Below are positions 53,510-62,422 of a stretch of 64,000 bases of DNA, in pieces. This stretch comes from Dinoroseobacter sp965279125 (lineage in GTDB: Bacteria > Pseudomonadota > Alphaproteobacteria > Rhodobacterales > Rhodobacteraceae). The first letter of the stretch is position 1. Each line of letters starts with the position of its first letter. The notes beneath the pieces are model-generated. The model was not told the origin of the DNA. It made no database searches and saw nothing but the letters and a program-made list of their open reading frames with translations. Location of the stretch: contig CBDIHL010000045.1 in assembly GCA_965279125.1 (NCBI GenBank), positions 1-64,000 of the forward strand. Direction: 5' to 3'. The position numbers and the translations under genes were made by a program.

Positions 53510-54997
53510 ATGACCTATGTATTGGCGATAGACCAAGGCACGACCTCGACGCGGGCGATGGTGTTTGATGGCGCGCTCAAAGTGGTGGGCGTGGCGCAGC
53601 AGGAGTTTGAGCAGCATTTCCCCCATTCGGGCTGGGTAGAGCATGACCCCGAAGACATCTGGCGCACGGTCCAGGAGACCTGCCGCGAGGTGCTTGCCAT
53701 GTCTGGGCTCACCGCCTCTGACATCGCCGCGATCGGCATCACCAACCAGCGCGAGACGACGCTTGTGTGGGACCGCGAGACTGGTAAGGCCATTCATAAC
53801 GCGATTGTTTGGCAAGACCGCCGCACCGCGCCCTTCTGCGCCGAGTTGCGCGCGGAGGGGTTCGAGGACGAGATCACGCACCGCACCGGTTTGCTGGCGG
53901 ATCCGTATTTTTCGGGCACCAAGGTCCATCATATCCTGAACACCGTCGAGGGCGCGCGCCAGATGGCTGAAGCCGGGAAGCTGGCCTTCGGCACCATCGA
54001 CAGCTTTCTGATTTGGCGCATGACCGGGGGCGCGCAGCACGCGACTGATGCGACGAACGCTGCACGTACGATGCTCTATAACATTCGTGAGGGCGCGTGG
54101 GACGAAACCATCTGCGCGCGCTTTGGTATCCCGATATCGATGCTGCCCGAGGTGCGCGATTGCGCGTCTGACTTTGGTGTCACTGACCTGCTGGGCGGCC
54201 AAACCCCGATCCTTGGTGTGGCGGGCGATCAACAGGCCGCCACGCTTGGCCAAGCCTGCTTCCAGCCGGGGATGCTGAAATCCACCTATGGCACAGGCTG
54301 CTTTGCGCTGTTGAACACTGGCGACACGTTGGTCAGCAGCACCAACCGGTTGCTCGGCACGATTGCGTATCAGTTCGATGGCAAGCCGACTTACGCGCTC
54401 GAAGGGTCGATCTTCAATGCGGGCACCGTGGTGCAATGGCTGCGCGATGGGGTCGGGATGGTCGAGGCTGCGCATCATACAGACGCGCTCGCCGCCCAAG
54501 CGGATCCTGAGCAAAACGTCATGATCGTGCCCGCGTTCACGGGCCTCGGGGCCCCTTGGTGGGATCCAAATGCGCGCGGGGCGATGTTTGGGATCACCCG
54601 TGCAACAGGCCCGGCCGAGTTTGCCAAGGCCGCCCTCGAAAGCGTCGGCTATCAGACCGCAGACCTGATCAGCGCGATGCGGGCGGATTGGAATGGCGGT
54701 GATGCGGGCCAGGTGCTGCGCGTCGATGGCGGCATGACGGCGAGCAACGCGGCGATGCAGTTCCTGTCCGATATTCTGGGCGCGCAAGTGGATCGGCCCG
54801 AGGTGCTTGAGACCACAGCCGTCGGCGCCGCATGGGTCGCCGGGATGCGCGCGGGGGTCTATCCGCAGCCGGAAGAGTTCGCGCAAACCTGGGCGCTAGA
54901 GCGACGGTTCGAGCCTGCAATGGAGGCCGATACGCGTGACGCAAAGCTCGCGCAGTGGCACAGCGCTGTTGCCGGAACGCAAGCTTATCGCGGTTAA
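53510..54997 (+). CDS. glpK: Glycerol kinase
   Basis: Phosphorylates glycerol with ATP. 495 residues, FGGY family: DQGTTSTRAMVFDGALKVVG at the N-terminus, NQRETTLVWDRETGKAIHNAIVWQD, GTIDSFLIWRMTGG and the late LRVDGGMTASNAAMQFLSD. Full length. Strong GGGAGGGG before the ATG. With glpD it converts glycerol to DHAP under GlpR control. Confidence 0.97.
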   Translation: MTYVLAIDQGTTSTRAMVFDGALKVVGVAQQEFEQHFPHSGWVEHDPEDIWRTVQETCREVLAMSGLTASDIAAIGITNQRETTLVWDRETGKAIHNAIVWQDRRTAPFCAELRAEGFEDEITHRTGLLADPYFSGTKVHHILNTVEGARQMAEAGKLAFGTIDSFLIWRMTGGAQHATDATNAARTMLYNIREGAWDETICARFGIPISMLPEVRDCASDFGVTDLLGGQTPILGVAGDQQAATLGQACFQPGMLKSTYGTGCFALLNTGDTLVSSTNRLLGTIAYQFDGKPTYALEGSIFNAGTVVQWLRDGVGMVEAAHHTDALAAQADPEQNVMIVPAFTGLGAPWWDPNARGAMFGITRATGPAEFAKAALESVGYQTADLISAMRADWNGGDAGQVLRVDGGMTASNAAMQFLSDILGAQVDRPEVLETTAVGAAWVAGMRAGVYPQPEEFAQTWALERRFEPAMEADTRDAKLAQWHSAVAGTQAYRG

Positions 54998-55068
54998 CGC
55001 AGCTAGATTGCGGATTGCGAGACGCGGTCGCCTTGTTAACCACAGGGCGGCGGCTTACATCGCCCTTC

Positions 55069-55866
55069 ATGAAACGCTGGCTTCCCTTTGTCAAAAATGA
55101 CCCCTCGGTCGCGGTGATCCGTCTGTCAGGCGTGATCGCGACCGGATCGCGCGGCGCGTTGAACGATGCGTCGCTGGCAGGCACCATCGAAAAGGCGTTC
55201 GGGCGCGGCAAGCCAAGTGCTGTTGCGCTCTTGTTGAACTCGCCCGGCGGCTCGCCCGTGCAATCGTCGCTGATCGCGGCGCGGATCAGGCGTCTGGCTG
55301 CGGAAAAAGACGTGCCGGTTTATGCGTTTGTCGAGGATGTTGCGGCCTCCGGGGGGTATTGGCTGGCCTGTGCGGCGGACGAGATTTACGTCGATGACAG
55401 CTCCATCGTTGGGTCCATCGGGGTGATATCGGCCAGCTTCGGCTTCCATGAGCTGATGCAGCGACAAGGGATCGAGCGGCGGGTCCACACCGCAGGCAAA
55501 GACAAATCCATGCTCGATCCGTTCCGGCCTGAGCGCGATGAAGACATCAGCCGCCTCAAGGATCTGCAAAAGCAAATCCACGACGCCTTCATTGCCCATG
55601 TGCAAAGCCGTCGCGGCGCGAAGCTGCCCGAGGGCGAAGACTTGTTCACGGGCGAGATCTGGGTCGGGCAGAAAGCGATCGACACCGGCCTCGCCGACGG
55701 GATCGGACATCTGGTGCCGACGCTTAAGTCCAAGTTCGGTGACAAGGTGAAATTCCGCGTTTACGGTCAACGCAAGTCGTTCCTCAGCCGCATCGGCGCG
55801 CAGGTCTTTGGCGATGCCTTGGCCCAGATCGAGGATCGCGCGCTCTGGGCGCGGTTCGGGCTTTAA
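55069..55866 (+). CDS. S49 family peptidase (SppA/SohB-type)
   Basis: 265 residues. The catalytic Ser lies in EDVAASGGYWLA and the supporting region GSIGVISASFGFHELMQ follows; Lys in HTAGKDKSMLDPF is a candidate general base. No leading signal peptide, so it may be a cytosolic or membrane-edge signal-peptide peptidase. ATG at 55069; it is followed 6 bp on by the zinc-ribbon small protein and then the antiporter. Confidence 0.86.
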   Translation: MKRWLPFVKNDPSVAVIRLSGVIATGSRGALNDASLAGTIEKAFGRGKPSAVALLLNSPGGSPVQSSLIAARIRRLAAEKDVPVYAFVEDVAASGGYWLACAADEIYVDDSSIVGSIGVISASFGFHELMQRQGIERRVHTAGKDKSMLDPFRPERDEDISRLKDLQKQIHDAFIAHVQSRRGAKLPEGEDLFTGEIWVGQKAIDTGLADGIGHLVPTLKSKFGDKVKFRVYGQRKSFLSRIGAQVFGDALAQIEDRALWARFGL

Positions 55867-55872
55867 GCGCAT

Positions 55873-56052
55873 ATGGTCAAGATCGTCACATTTTTCCTGA
55901 TCGGCATGATGGTTTTGGCCATGTTTGGCCGGTTGCGCCTGCCGGGTGTCGGCAAGGTGGCGCTTCAGAAGCCAAAACGCTGCAAGTCGTGTAAGCGGTT
56001 CCTGTTCAACAACGATCCCTGTCCGTGCGGCAGTTCGGGCCGCAAAGGGTAA
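55873..56052 (+). CDS. 59-residue membrane-anchored zinc-ribbon protein
   Basis: Too short to be picked up by routine length cut-offs. MVKIVTFFLIGMMVLAMFG is a single membrane helix, then LRLPGVGKVALQKPK and a metal site KRCKSCKRFLFNNDPCPCGSSGRKG: CxxC plus CPC. The tail resembles a SEC-C motif (CPCGSG). ATG 6 bp after the S49 stop and stop 3 bp before the antiporter ATG at 56056, so it is tightly packed in an operon. Its context suggests a membrane function; family not recognised. Confidence 0.8.
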   Translation: MVKIVTFFLIGMMVLAMFGRLRLPGVGKVALQKPKRCKSCKRFLFNNDPCPCGSSGRKG

Positions 56053-56055
56053 TAC

Positions 56056-57030
56056 ATGCTGCTTCTCGACTTCGCGATGGTGGTCCTTGGCCTGTTTATT
56101 CTGGTGGGTGCGGGCGATGTGTTGGTCAAAGGGGCGGTGAACCTGTCGCTGCGCCTTGGCATTCCGGCGCTTATCGTGTCGCTGACGGTCGTTGCCTTTG
56201 GGACCTCCGCGCCTGAGCTGCTGATCTCCATCAAGGCGGTTCTTGAAGATGCGCCGGGGATTGCGCTGGGCAATGTGGTCGGCTCGAACATCGCGAATGT
56301 GCTGCTGGTGTTGGGCCTGCCTGCGCTGTTTGTCGGGTTGCAAACCGCCGATTGTGAGGTCAAGCGCAGCTATGTCCAGATGATTGCAGCGACGGTGCTG
56401 TTCATCGCGGTCTGCTTCCTTGGCCCGATCACCTGGGTGCATGGCCTCGTTCTGGTCGGTGCGCTGGCGTGGATGCTGCTGGATGCGATTGCGCAAGCCC
56501 GGATGCATAAACGCGAAGTGGCCGCCGAGGCCCAAGCCAGCGAGGCGCTTGAGCTGGAAGAGGTCGAAGGGGCAGACCCCGACCTGCCATGGGCGAAAAT
56601 CATTCTGTTTCTGGCGCTTGGCCTGATCGGCTTGCCGCTTGGGGCGGACCTTCTGGTGGACGGATCGGTCAATATCGCGCGCGCCTTCGGCATGAGCGAG
56701 ACGGTCATCGGCCTGACCCTCGTGGCCTTCGGCACCTCTCTGCCCGAGCTGGCCGCCGTTGTTGCCGCCGCGTATCGCGGTCATGGCGATGTTGCACTTG
56801 GGGGTGTCATCGGGTCGAACATGTTCAATCTGCTGGCCATCATCGGCATTGCGGCGTTCGTCGGCGACATGGCCGTGCCCGCCGAGTTGCTGCGCTTTGA
56901 CCTGTGGATCATGGCAGCCGCCTCGCTGGTGCTGGCCCCTATCGTCTATATGCGCTGGAACATCGGGCGCGTGTTCGGCGGGGTCTTGACCGCGCTTTAT
57001 GCGGTCTATGTCGTGTTCCTTCTGACTTAG
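56056..57030 (+). CDS. Calcium/sodium antiporter (CaCA family, YrbG type)
   Basis: 324 residues, ten to eleven helices in two inverted repeats. Both alpha-repeat motifs are intact: GTSAPELLISIKAVL with GNVVGSNIANVLLVLG, and GTSLPELAAVVAAAYRG with GVIGSNMFNLLAIIG. Exchanges Ca2+ (or K+) for Na+ or H+. A charged cytosolic loop (HKREVAAEAQASEALELEEVEGAD) sits between halves. Confidence 0.94.
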   Translation: MLLLDFAMVVLGLFILVGAGDVLVKGAVNLSLRLGIPALIVSLTVVAFGTSAPELLISIKAVLEDAPGIALGNVVGSNIANVLLVLGLPALFVGLQTADCEVKRSYVQMIAATVLFIAVCFLGPITWVHGLVLVGALAWMLLDAIAQARMHKREVAAEAQASEALELEEVEGADPDLPWAKIILFLALGLIGLPLGADLLVDGSVNIARAFGMSETVIGLTLVAFGTSLPELAAVVAAAYRGHGDVALGGVIGSNMFNLLAIIGIAAFVGDMAVPAELLRFDLWIMAAASLVLAPIVYMRWNIGRVFGGVLTALYAVYVVFLLT

Positions 57031-57043
57031 AACCGGTAGCGCC

Positions 57044-57838
57044 ATGACATCTCGGACTTCACCTGGAACCGCCCTGATCACCGGGGCGGGCAAACGCCTT
57101 GGCCGCGCGATGGCCGTGGCCTTGGCCGAGCAGGGCTATGATATTGCCGTGCATTACGCCGGTTCCGCGCAGGGTGCGGATGAGACAGCCGAGATGTGCC
57201 GCGCCCATGGCGTGCGGGCTCAGACGCTTCAGGCGGATCTGCTGGACGCGGATGCAACCGAGGCGCTGATCCCCTCCGCTGTTGATGCGATGGGTCCGCT
57301 GACGGTGCTGATCAACAACGCGTCGATCTTCGAATATGACACGCTGGACACCGCAAGCGCGCAAAGCTGGGACCGTCATATGGGATCGAACCTGCGTGCG
57401 CCGCTGTTTCTGACGCAGGCCTTCGCGCGCCAAGTGCCCGAGGCGGGTCCGGACGATCAAGGCGAGCCTGTCGCGCAAGGGCTGGTCATCAATATGGTGG
57501 ACCAACGGGTGCGCAAGCTGACGCCTGAATTCATGACCTACACGATTGCCAAGATGGGGCTTTGGGCGTTCACGCAGACGGCGGCACAGGCCCTCGCGCC
57601 ACATGTGCGCGTCAACGCGATTGGGCCGGGTCCAACGATGCAGGGGGCGCGCCAATCAGCTGAGCATTTCGCCAATCAGCGGGCGGCAACGGTGCTGAAA
57701 CGCGGCAGCAGCCCCGATGGCATTGTGAGGGCCTTGCTGTATTTTCTGGGCGCGACCGAGGTGACAGGCCAGTTGATTTGCGTCGACGGAGGGCAGCATT
57801 TGGGCTGGGAAACGCCAGATGTGTTGGGCGTAGAATAG
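57044..57838 (+). CDS. SDR oxidoreductase, pteridine-reductase-like
   Basis: 264 residues. NADP motif TGAGKRLGRAMAVALAEQGYD, structural NNASIF, catalytic Tyr/Lys in YTIAKMGLWAF and a C-terminal GQLICVDGGQHLGW. TGxxxRxG and NNASxF are features of PTR1/FolM-type pteridine reductases, so dihydrofolate or dihydrobiopterin reduction is plausible. It precedes uvrC with a 290-bp gap. Confidence 0.86.
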   Translation: MTSRTSPGTALITGAGKRLGRAMAVALAEQGYDIAVHYAGSAQGADETAEMCRAHGVRAQTLQADLLDADATEALIPSAVDAMGPLTVLINNASIFEYDTLDTASAQSWDRHMGSNLRAPLFLTQAFARQVPEAGPDDQGEPVAQGLVINMVDQRVRKLTPEFMTYTIAKMGLWAFTQTAAQALAPHVRVNAIGPGPTMQGARQSAEHFANQRAATVLKRGSSPDGIVRALLYFLGATEVTGQLICVDGGQHLGWETPDVLGVE

Positions 57839-57896
57839 ACAAACCGAAGTCATGGACACGTCAATTGTCCACGGGACGAGACACTGTCACAAAACC

Positions 57897-57911
57897 GTTA
57901 AGAATCTGTTA
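57897..57911. promoter_or_regulatory. GTTA-N7-GTTA, a possible LexA-like box upstream of uvrC
   Basis: Direct repeat with seven-base spacing, as in the alphaproteobacterial SOS box GTTC-N7-GTTC, but with A instead of C at the last place of each half. UvrC is a repair gene and often SOS-linked in this class. The mismatch is a real objection, so confidence is low. Confidence 0.3.
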
Positions 57912-57946
57912 AGCATTACATAGGCTTACCCTGTGGGTGAAAAAGA

Positions 57947-57959
57947 GTTATTGAATAAC
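57947..57959. promoter_or_regulatory. Perfect 13-bp palindrome GTTATT-G-AATAAC upstream of uvrC
   Basis: Symmetric six-base arms around one G, 170 bp before the uvrC ATG. It may bind a dimeric regulator or be part of the promoter. No regulator can be named. Confidence 0.4.
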
Positions 57960-58128
57960 AATGGCTTAAATGTGCGCCTAAAAAACAGGCAAACCGATCT
58001 CTTGCCAATAAAAGCAAGGCGATGGCTCGGCGCGCTGGATTTTGCCCACCGACTTATCCCCAGATTTTGGGGAAGCCTTCACACTTGAATTGCTTGCCAA
58101 ACCCGCGCAGCGAACCGAGAATCGTTTT

Positions 58129-60000
58129 ATGTCTGACCCTACTCTCTCTGAGGCCCCCGAAACCGGCCACGCTGTGATCCAGTCTTACCTCAAGACGCTG
58201 GATGGCAGTCCCGGGGTCTACCGGATGCTCGACGCCGAAAATCGGGTGCTTTACGTTGGCAAGGCGCGCAATCTGAAGGCGCGCGTGTCGAATTATGCAC
58301 GCCCTTCTGGACATTCTGCGCGCATCGACCGGATGATCCGCACCACCGCTTCGATGATGTTCCTGAGCACCCGGACAGAGACCGAGGCGCTGTTGCTGGA
58401 ACAGAACCTGATCAAGCAGCTCAAGCCGAAATTCAACGTGCTCTTGCGCGACGACAAGAGCTTTCCGAACATCCTTGTCAGCCGCGAACATGGCTATCCG
58501 CAGATCAAGAAGCATCGCGGGGCCAAGAAGGAGAAGGGCAAATATTACGGCCCCTTCGCCAGTGCCGGATCGGTGAACCGCACGCTCAATCAACTGCAAC
58601 GGGTGTTCTTGCTGCGCAACTGTTCCGACGCGATGTTCGAGTCGCGCACGCGCCCCTGCCTGCTCTATCAAATCAAGCGGTGCAGCGCGCCCTGCGTTGG
58701 TAAAATCAGCGAGTACGATTACGGCGCGCTGGTCCGCGATGCCGAACGGTTCCTGTCGGGCAAGTCCACCAAGGTCCAAGGCGATCTGGCCAAACAAATG
58801 GGCGAGGCGTCCGAGGCGATGGAGTTCGAGCGCGCCGCCGCCTTGCGCGACCGGATCAAGGCGCTGACCCAAGTGCAGACCACCCAAGGCATCAACCCCG
58901 AAGGCGTGGCCGAGGCCGATGTGATCGCGCTGCATCTCGATGGCGGTCAGGCCTGCGTGCAGGTTTTCTTCATTCGCGCGAACCAGAATTGGGGCAATCG
59001 CGACTACTACCCAAGGACCGGATCCGGGGCGGAGGAGGCTGAGATCCTCGAGGCCTTCCTTGGTCAATTTTATTCAGACCGCGAGCCTGCGCGTCAAATC
59101 CTGCTGTCGCATCCCATCGAAAACCTCGATCTGATGACCGCCGCTTTGACCGACAAGCTCGGTCGTAAGGTCGATGTGCAGGTCCCCCTGCGCGGCGAAA
59201 AGGCCGAGCTTGTCTCAGGTGCCGCGCGCAATGCCCGCGAAAGCCTCGCCCGCAAGATGAGCGAAAGCGCGACGCAGACCAAGCTGCTCAGCGGATTGGC
59301 CGAGGCGCTTGACCTCGACGGGCCGCCCAAGCGGATCGAGGTCTACGATAACAGCCACATCCAAGGCACCAACGCCGTCGGCGGTATGATCGTGGCGGGC
59401 CAAGACGGCTTTCTCAAAAGCCAGTACCGCAAGTTTAACATCAAGGGTGACAGCATCACGCCGGGCGACGATTTCGGCATGATGAAAGAGGTGCTGGAGC
59501 GTCGCTTCAAACGCCTTCTGAAGGAAGATCCCGACCGCAAGACCGAGAACTGGCCTGACCTGCTTCTGATCGACGGCGGGGCTGGGCAGGTCAGTGCGGT
59601 GGGCGAAATCCTCGGGCATCTGGGGGTCGAAGATGTGCCGTTCGTCGGTGTCGCCAAAGGCGAGGACCGCGATGCCGGCAAGGAAGAATTCTACCGCCCC
59701 GGTGGACGTCCCTTCGCGCTGAAGCACAACGATCCGGTGCTTTACTTCGTGCAGCGCCTGCGCGATGAAGCGCACCGTTTTGCCATCGGCACCCACCGCG
59801 CGAAACGCGCTAAGGCGATCACAGCGACCCCGCTTGATGACATTCCTGGCGTGGGGGCGACCCGTAAACGCGCGCTTCTGGCGCATTTCGGGTCCGCCAA
59901 GGCTGTCAGTCGCGCGCATCTGGCGGACCTCAAGGCGGTGGATGGCATTTCCGCAGCGCTGGCCGAGAAAGTCTACGACTTCTTTAACGAACGCGGCTAA
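58129..60000 (+). CDS. uvrC: Excinuclease ABC subunit C
   Basis: Makes the two incisions in nucleotide excision repair, with UvrA and UvrB. 623 residues: GIY-YIG nuclease (GVYRMLDAENRVLYVGKARN), UVR/UvrB-binding domain (about 210-245), the second RNase-H-like nuclease with DNSHIQG and DLLLIDGGAGQ, and helix-hairpin-helix near the C-terminus (IPGVGATRKRALLAHFG). The ATG at 58129 is used; upstream codons to 58042 lie in the intergenic region. Confidence 0.96.
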   Translation: MSDPTLSEAPETGHAVIQSYLKTLDGSPGVYRMLDAENRVLYVGKARNLKARVSNYARPSGHSARIDRMIRTTASMMFLSTRTETEALLLEQNLIKQLKPKFNVLLRDDKSFPNILVSREHGYPQIKKHRGAKKEKGKYYGPFASAGSVNRTLNQLQRVFLLRNCSDAMFESRTRPCLLYQIKRCSAPCVGKISEYDYGALVRDAERFLSGKSTKVQGDLAKQMGEASEAMEFERAAALRDRIKALTQVQTTQGINPEGVAEADVIALHLDGGQACVQVFFIRANQNWGNRDYYPRTGSGAEEAEILEAFLGQFYSDREPARQILLSHPIENLDLMTAALTDKLGRKVDVQVPLRGEKAELVSGAARNARESLARKMSESATQTKLLSGLAEALDLDGPPKRIEVYDNSHIQGTNAVGGMIVAGQDGFLKSQYRKFNIKGDSITPGDDFGMMKEVLERRFKRLLKEDPDRKTENWPDLLLIDGGAGQVSAVGEILGHLGVEDVPFVGVAKGEDRDAGKEEFYRPGGRPFALKHNDPVLYFVQRLRDEAHRFAIGTHRAKRAKAITATPLDDIPGVGATRKRALLAHFGSAKAVSRAHLADLKAVDGISAALAEKVYDFFNERG

Positions 60001-60043
60001 GCGGCCCCTTCCGCTGGGCGATCCCTCGGGATAGAACCTCCTC

Positions 60044-60628
60044 ATGTTTCTCAATATCCCAAATATCCTCACGATCCTGCGCCTGCTCGCCGCCCCCGGC
60101 GTGGCGGTTATGTTTCTTTATTTCGACCGCCCTTGGGCCGATATCTATGCGCTGGTGCTGTTCGTCGGCGCGGCGCTCACGGACTTTGTCGACGGCTACT
60201 TGGCCCGCGCGTGGAAGCAGGAAAGCAAGTTCGGCGCGATGCTGGACCCGATTGCCGACAAGGTGATGGTGGTGATCGCGCTGTTCGTGATCACCGGCTA
60301 TTCAGGGATGAACCCATGGATCATCCTGCCTGCGGTGATGATCCTGTTCCGCGAAGTGTTCGTCAGCGGATTGCGCGAATTTCTCGGGGCGGATAGCGGC
60401 AAGCTGGCCGTGACCAAGCTGGCGAAATGGAAAACGACGCTTCAGATGGTCGCCATCGCCGTGCTGTTTGCCGGCATGGGGATCGAGCGGATGGATTGGT
60501 GGGACACCCTCGCACAGTTCGTGTTCTGGTTCGGGGTGGGGCTGCTCTGGGTGGCAGGGGTGTTAACCTTAATGACCGGGTGGGACTACTTTTCCAAGTC
60601 CTTACCCTATCTGAAGGCACCGGAATGA
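60044..60628 (+). CDS. pgsA: CDP-diacylglycerol-glycerol-3-phosphate 3-phosphatidyltransferase
   Basis: Makes phosphatidylglycerophosphate at the inner membrane. 194 residues, four to six helices, with the CDP-alcohol phosphotransferase motif DG...AR...G...D seen across DFVDGYLARAWKQESKFG and AMLDPIADKVMVVIAL. The stop overlaps moaD by 4 bp. Essential gene. Confidence 0.95.
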   Translation: MFLNIPNILTILRLLAAPGVAVMFLYFDRPWADIYALVLFVGAALTDFVDGYLARAWKQESKFGAMLDPIADKVMVVIALFVITGYSGMNPWIILPAVMILFREVFVSGLREFLGADSGKLAVTKLAKWKTTLQMVAIAVLFAGMGIERMDWWDTLAQFVFWFGVGLLWVAGVLTLMTGWDYFSKSLPYLKAPE

Positions 60629-60876
60629 AGATCGAGGTGCTCTACTTCGCATGGCTGCGCGAGCGGATCGGTCTGGGCCGTGAGGTGATCGAAACCGAGG
60701 CCGCGACCGTCAGCGATCTGGTGGCCGAGCTACGCGCGCGCGAAGATCGCTACGATCTGGCGTTCTCGGATATGAGTGCGGTGCGCGTGGCCATTGACCA
60801 AGACCTCACGACCCTCGATGCGTCCCTCGAGGGCGCGCGCGAAGTGGCGTTCTTTCCTCCGATGACGGGCGGCTGA
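60625..60876 (+). CDS. moaD: Molybdopterin synthase sulfur carrier subunit
   Basis: 83 residues, beta-grasp fold; ends in Gly-Gly (PPMTGG), the site that is thiocarboxylated before sulphur transfer to precursor Z. ATG at 60625 overlaps pgsA. With moaE directly after (one base gap) it forms molybdopterin synthase. Confidence 0.94.
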   Translation: MKIEVLYFAWLRERIGLGREVIETEAATVSDLVAELRAREDRYDLAFSDMSAVRVAIDQDLTTLDASLEGAREVAFFPPMTGG

Positions 60877-60877
60877 T

Positions 60878-61321
60878 ATGGGCCGGGCGCGCGTTCAGGC
60901 CGAAGCGTTCGATCCCGGCGCGGAGCTGAACGCCTTCACTCAAGCGCAATCCAGCATGGGCGCGGTCGTTAGCTTTTCCGGCATCGTGCGCGATGTCACC
61001 GGCGGGCTGGAACGGCTGGAGATCGAGCATTACCCCGGCATGACCCAACGCGCGATTACCGCAATCATGGACGAGGCCGTGTCGCGCTGGTCGCTGGGCG
61101 ACGCGCTCGTTATCCACCGCTACGGCGATATCGCGGTCGGCGCGCCGATCATGATGGTCGCGACCGCCGCCCCCCACCGCGTCGATGCCTTTGCGGCAGC
61201 GGAGTTTCTGATGGATTACCTCAAATCCCGCGCGCCGTTCTGGAAGAAAGAGGTGACGCGCGAGGGGGCCGCGTGGGTCGCGTCCAAGGCCGAGGATGAG
61301 GATGCGTTAAAGCGCTGGTAG
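60878..61321 (+). CDS. moaE: Molybdopterin synthase catalytic subunit
   Basis: 147 residues. Family motifs GAVVSFSGIVRDVTGG, LEIEHYPGMT and the catalytic Lys area SRAPFWKKEVTREG are present. Accepts the MoaD C-terminus and dithiolates precursor Z. Operon with moaD; convergent with the DAO-type flavoenzyme. Confidence 0.95.
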   Translation: MGRARVQAEAFDPGAELNAFTQAQSSMGAVVSFSGIVRDVTGGLERLEIEHYPGMTQRAITAIMDEAVSRWSLGDALVIHRYGDIAVGAPIMMVATAAPHRVDAFAAAEFLMDYLKSRAPFWKKEVTREGAAWVASKAEDEDALKRW

Positions 61322-61324
61322 GCG

Positions 61325-62368
61325 TTACAGGTTCGCCTCAACGCGGAACGCCTCTGGAATTTCGTCGCGCCCGTCGAGCACCAAATCCACCATCACCTCA
61401 GCCACCTTCGGGGCCATCCCAAAGCCGATCTTGAAGCCTCCATTTGCGATGAAACGCCCCGCGTCCAGCGGATGCGCCCCCAGCATCGGGGCCCGCGATT
61501 TCGCGCGCGGACGCAAGCCCGCCCACCGCGCAATCACGGGCGCATCTTGCAGCGCTGGACACAAAAGGCGGGCCTTGTCGATCAGGTCCTCAAGCTGCGC
61601 ATCGGTGCTTTGCGCATCCTCAAACTCGCGCTCAGACGTCGATCCAATCGCCACCGTCCCATCGCCATGGGGAATGATATGCAGCGCGTCGAGAAACAGT
61701 TGCGGCTGATCCCGCGCGTGATACGCGAACAAGGCCGCCTGACCCTTGATCGGTGCGCCCACGGACTTGCCAACGCGTGCGGATAATGCCGCAAGTCCCG
61801 CAGCACCTGTCGCCTCGACCACCAAGCCTTGCTCTTCCGCCTCGCCAATCACAACCTCCGCGCCCTTGCACCGCAAAGCCTCTTCCAACGCCGCGCACGC
61901 TTGCTGCGGATGTAGTCGCCCAGACAAGGTATCGTGGATTACAAAACCGGTCTCAGCCTCCGGCCCCCAGCCCTCAAACCGCGCGGCCTCAGCAACTTCC
62001 CAAACTGCGCGTCCTTGCCAAAGGGTCTTGGCATTCTCGCCGCGCGCCTCAGCCAACTCTAGCCCCCGCGCATCGAGAACCGCCTGCACGCGACCGGAAC
62101 GCGCATAGCCGGGGTCATGCCCAGACACCTCGGCAACCCCAGCCCAAAACCCCTCCGCCATCAACAAGCTCTCGAGCTGAAACGCCTTCTTGTCGTTCCA
62201 ATTCTCCGGCGTATGCGGGGCCAAGGCACCGACCAACCCACCGCTGGAGCCTGCGCCAATCGCCTCGCGCTCGATCACCCGCACCTTCGCGCCGCGTTGT
62301 ACAGCGACCCACGCAATCGACAGCCCGAAAATGCCGCCGCCTCGTACGGTGATGTCCGCGATTGCCAA
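61325..62368 (-). CDS. DAO-type FAD-dependent oxidoreductase
   Basis: 347 residues from TTG at 62368, with GGAG nine bases upstream. FAD motif ITVRGGGIFGLSIAWVAVQRGAKV near the start, then DHS-type features and the C-terminal GGFKIGFGMAPKVAE typical of D-amino-acid oxidase/ThiO family members. Glycine, other amino acids or modified tRNA intermediates are possible substrates. It starts 54 bp from divergent mnmD, which raises the idea of a split MnmC pair; see findings. A longer start at 62407 is less supported. Confidence 0.82.
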   Translation of the reverse strand: MAIADITVRGGGIFGLSIAWVAVQRGAKVRVIEREAIGAGSSGGLVGALAPHTPENWNDKKAFQLESLLMAEGFWAGVAEVSGHDPGYARSGRVQAVLDARGLELAEARGENAKTLWQGRAVWEVAEAARFEGWGPEAETGFVIHDTLSGRLHPQQACAALEEALRCKGAEVVIGEAEEQGLVVEATGAAGLAALSARVGKSVGAPIKGQAALFAYHARDQPQLFLDALHIIPHGDGTVAIGSTSEREFEDAQSTDAQLEDLIDKARLLCPALQDAPVIARWAGLRPRAKSRAPMLGAHPLDAGRFIANGGFKIGFGMAPKVAEVMVDLVLDGRDEIPEAFRVEANL

Positions 62369-62422
62369 TCCCTCAACTCCCGCCCAAGGTGCGCTTTTAC
62401 GAGCCAAGGCCTAGGATAAACC

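Larger units (their letters stand above)
57839..58128. other. 290-bp intergenic region with several dyads before uvrC
   Basis: No gene seen. It is AT-richer than its neighbours and holds TGGACA-N7-TGTCCA (57853-57871), GTTA-N7-GTTA (57897-57911), the palindrome GTTATTGAATAAC (57947-57959) and TCCCCA-GATTT-TGGGGA (58057-58073). It likely contains the uvrC promoter. Separate entries describe the two better motifs. Confidence 0.6.

Noticed and set aside
55126..57093. 655-residue minus-strand open frame
   Set aside because: Antisense to the S49, zinc-ribbon and antiporter genes; rich in Gln/His/Arg/Asp with no recognisable fold, a typical shadow of high-GC coding.
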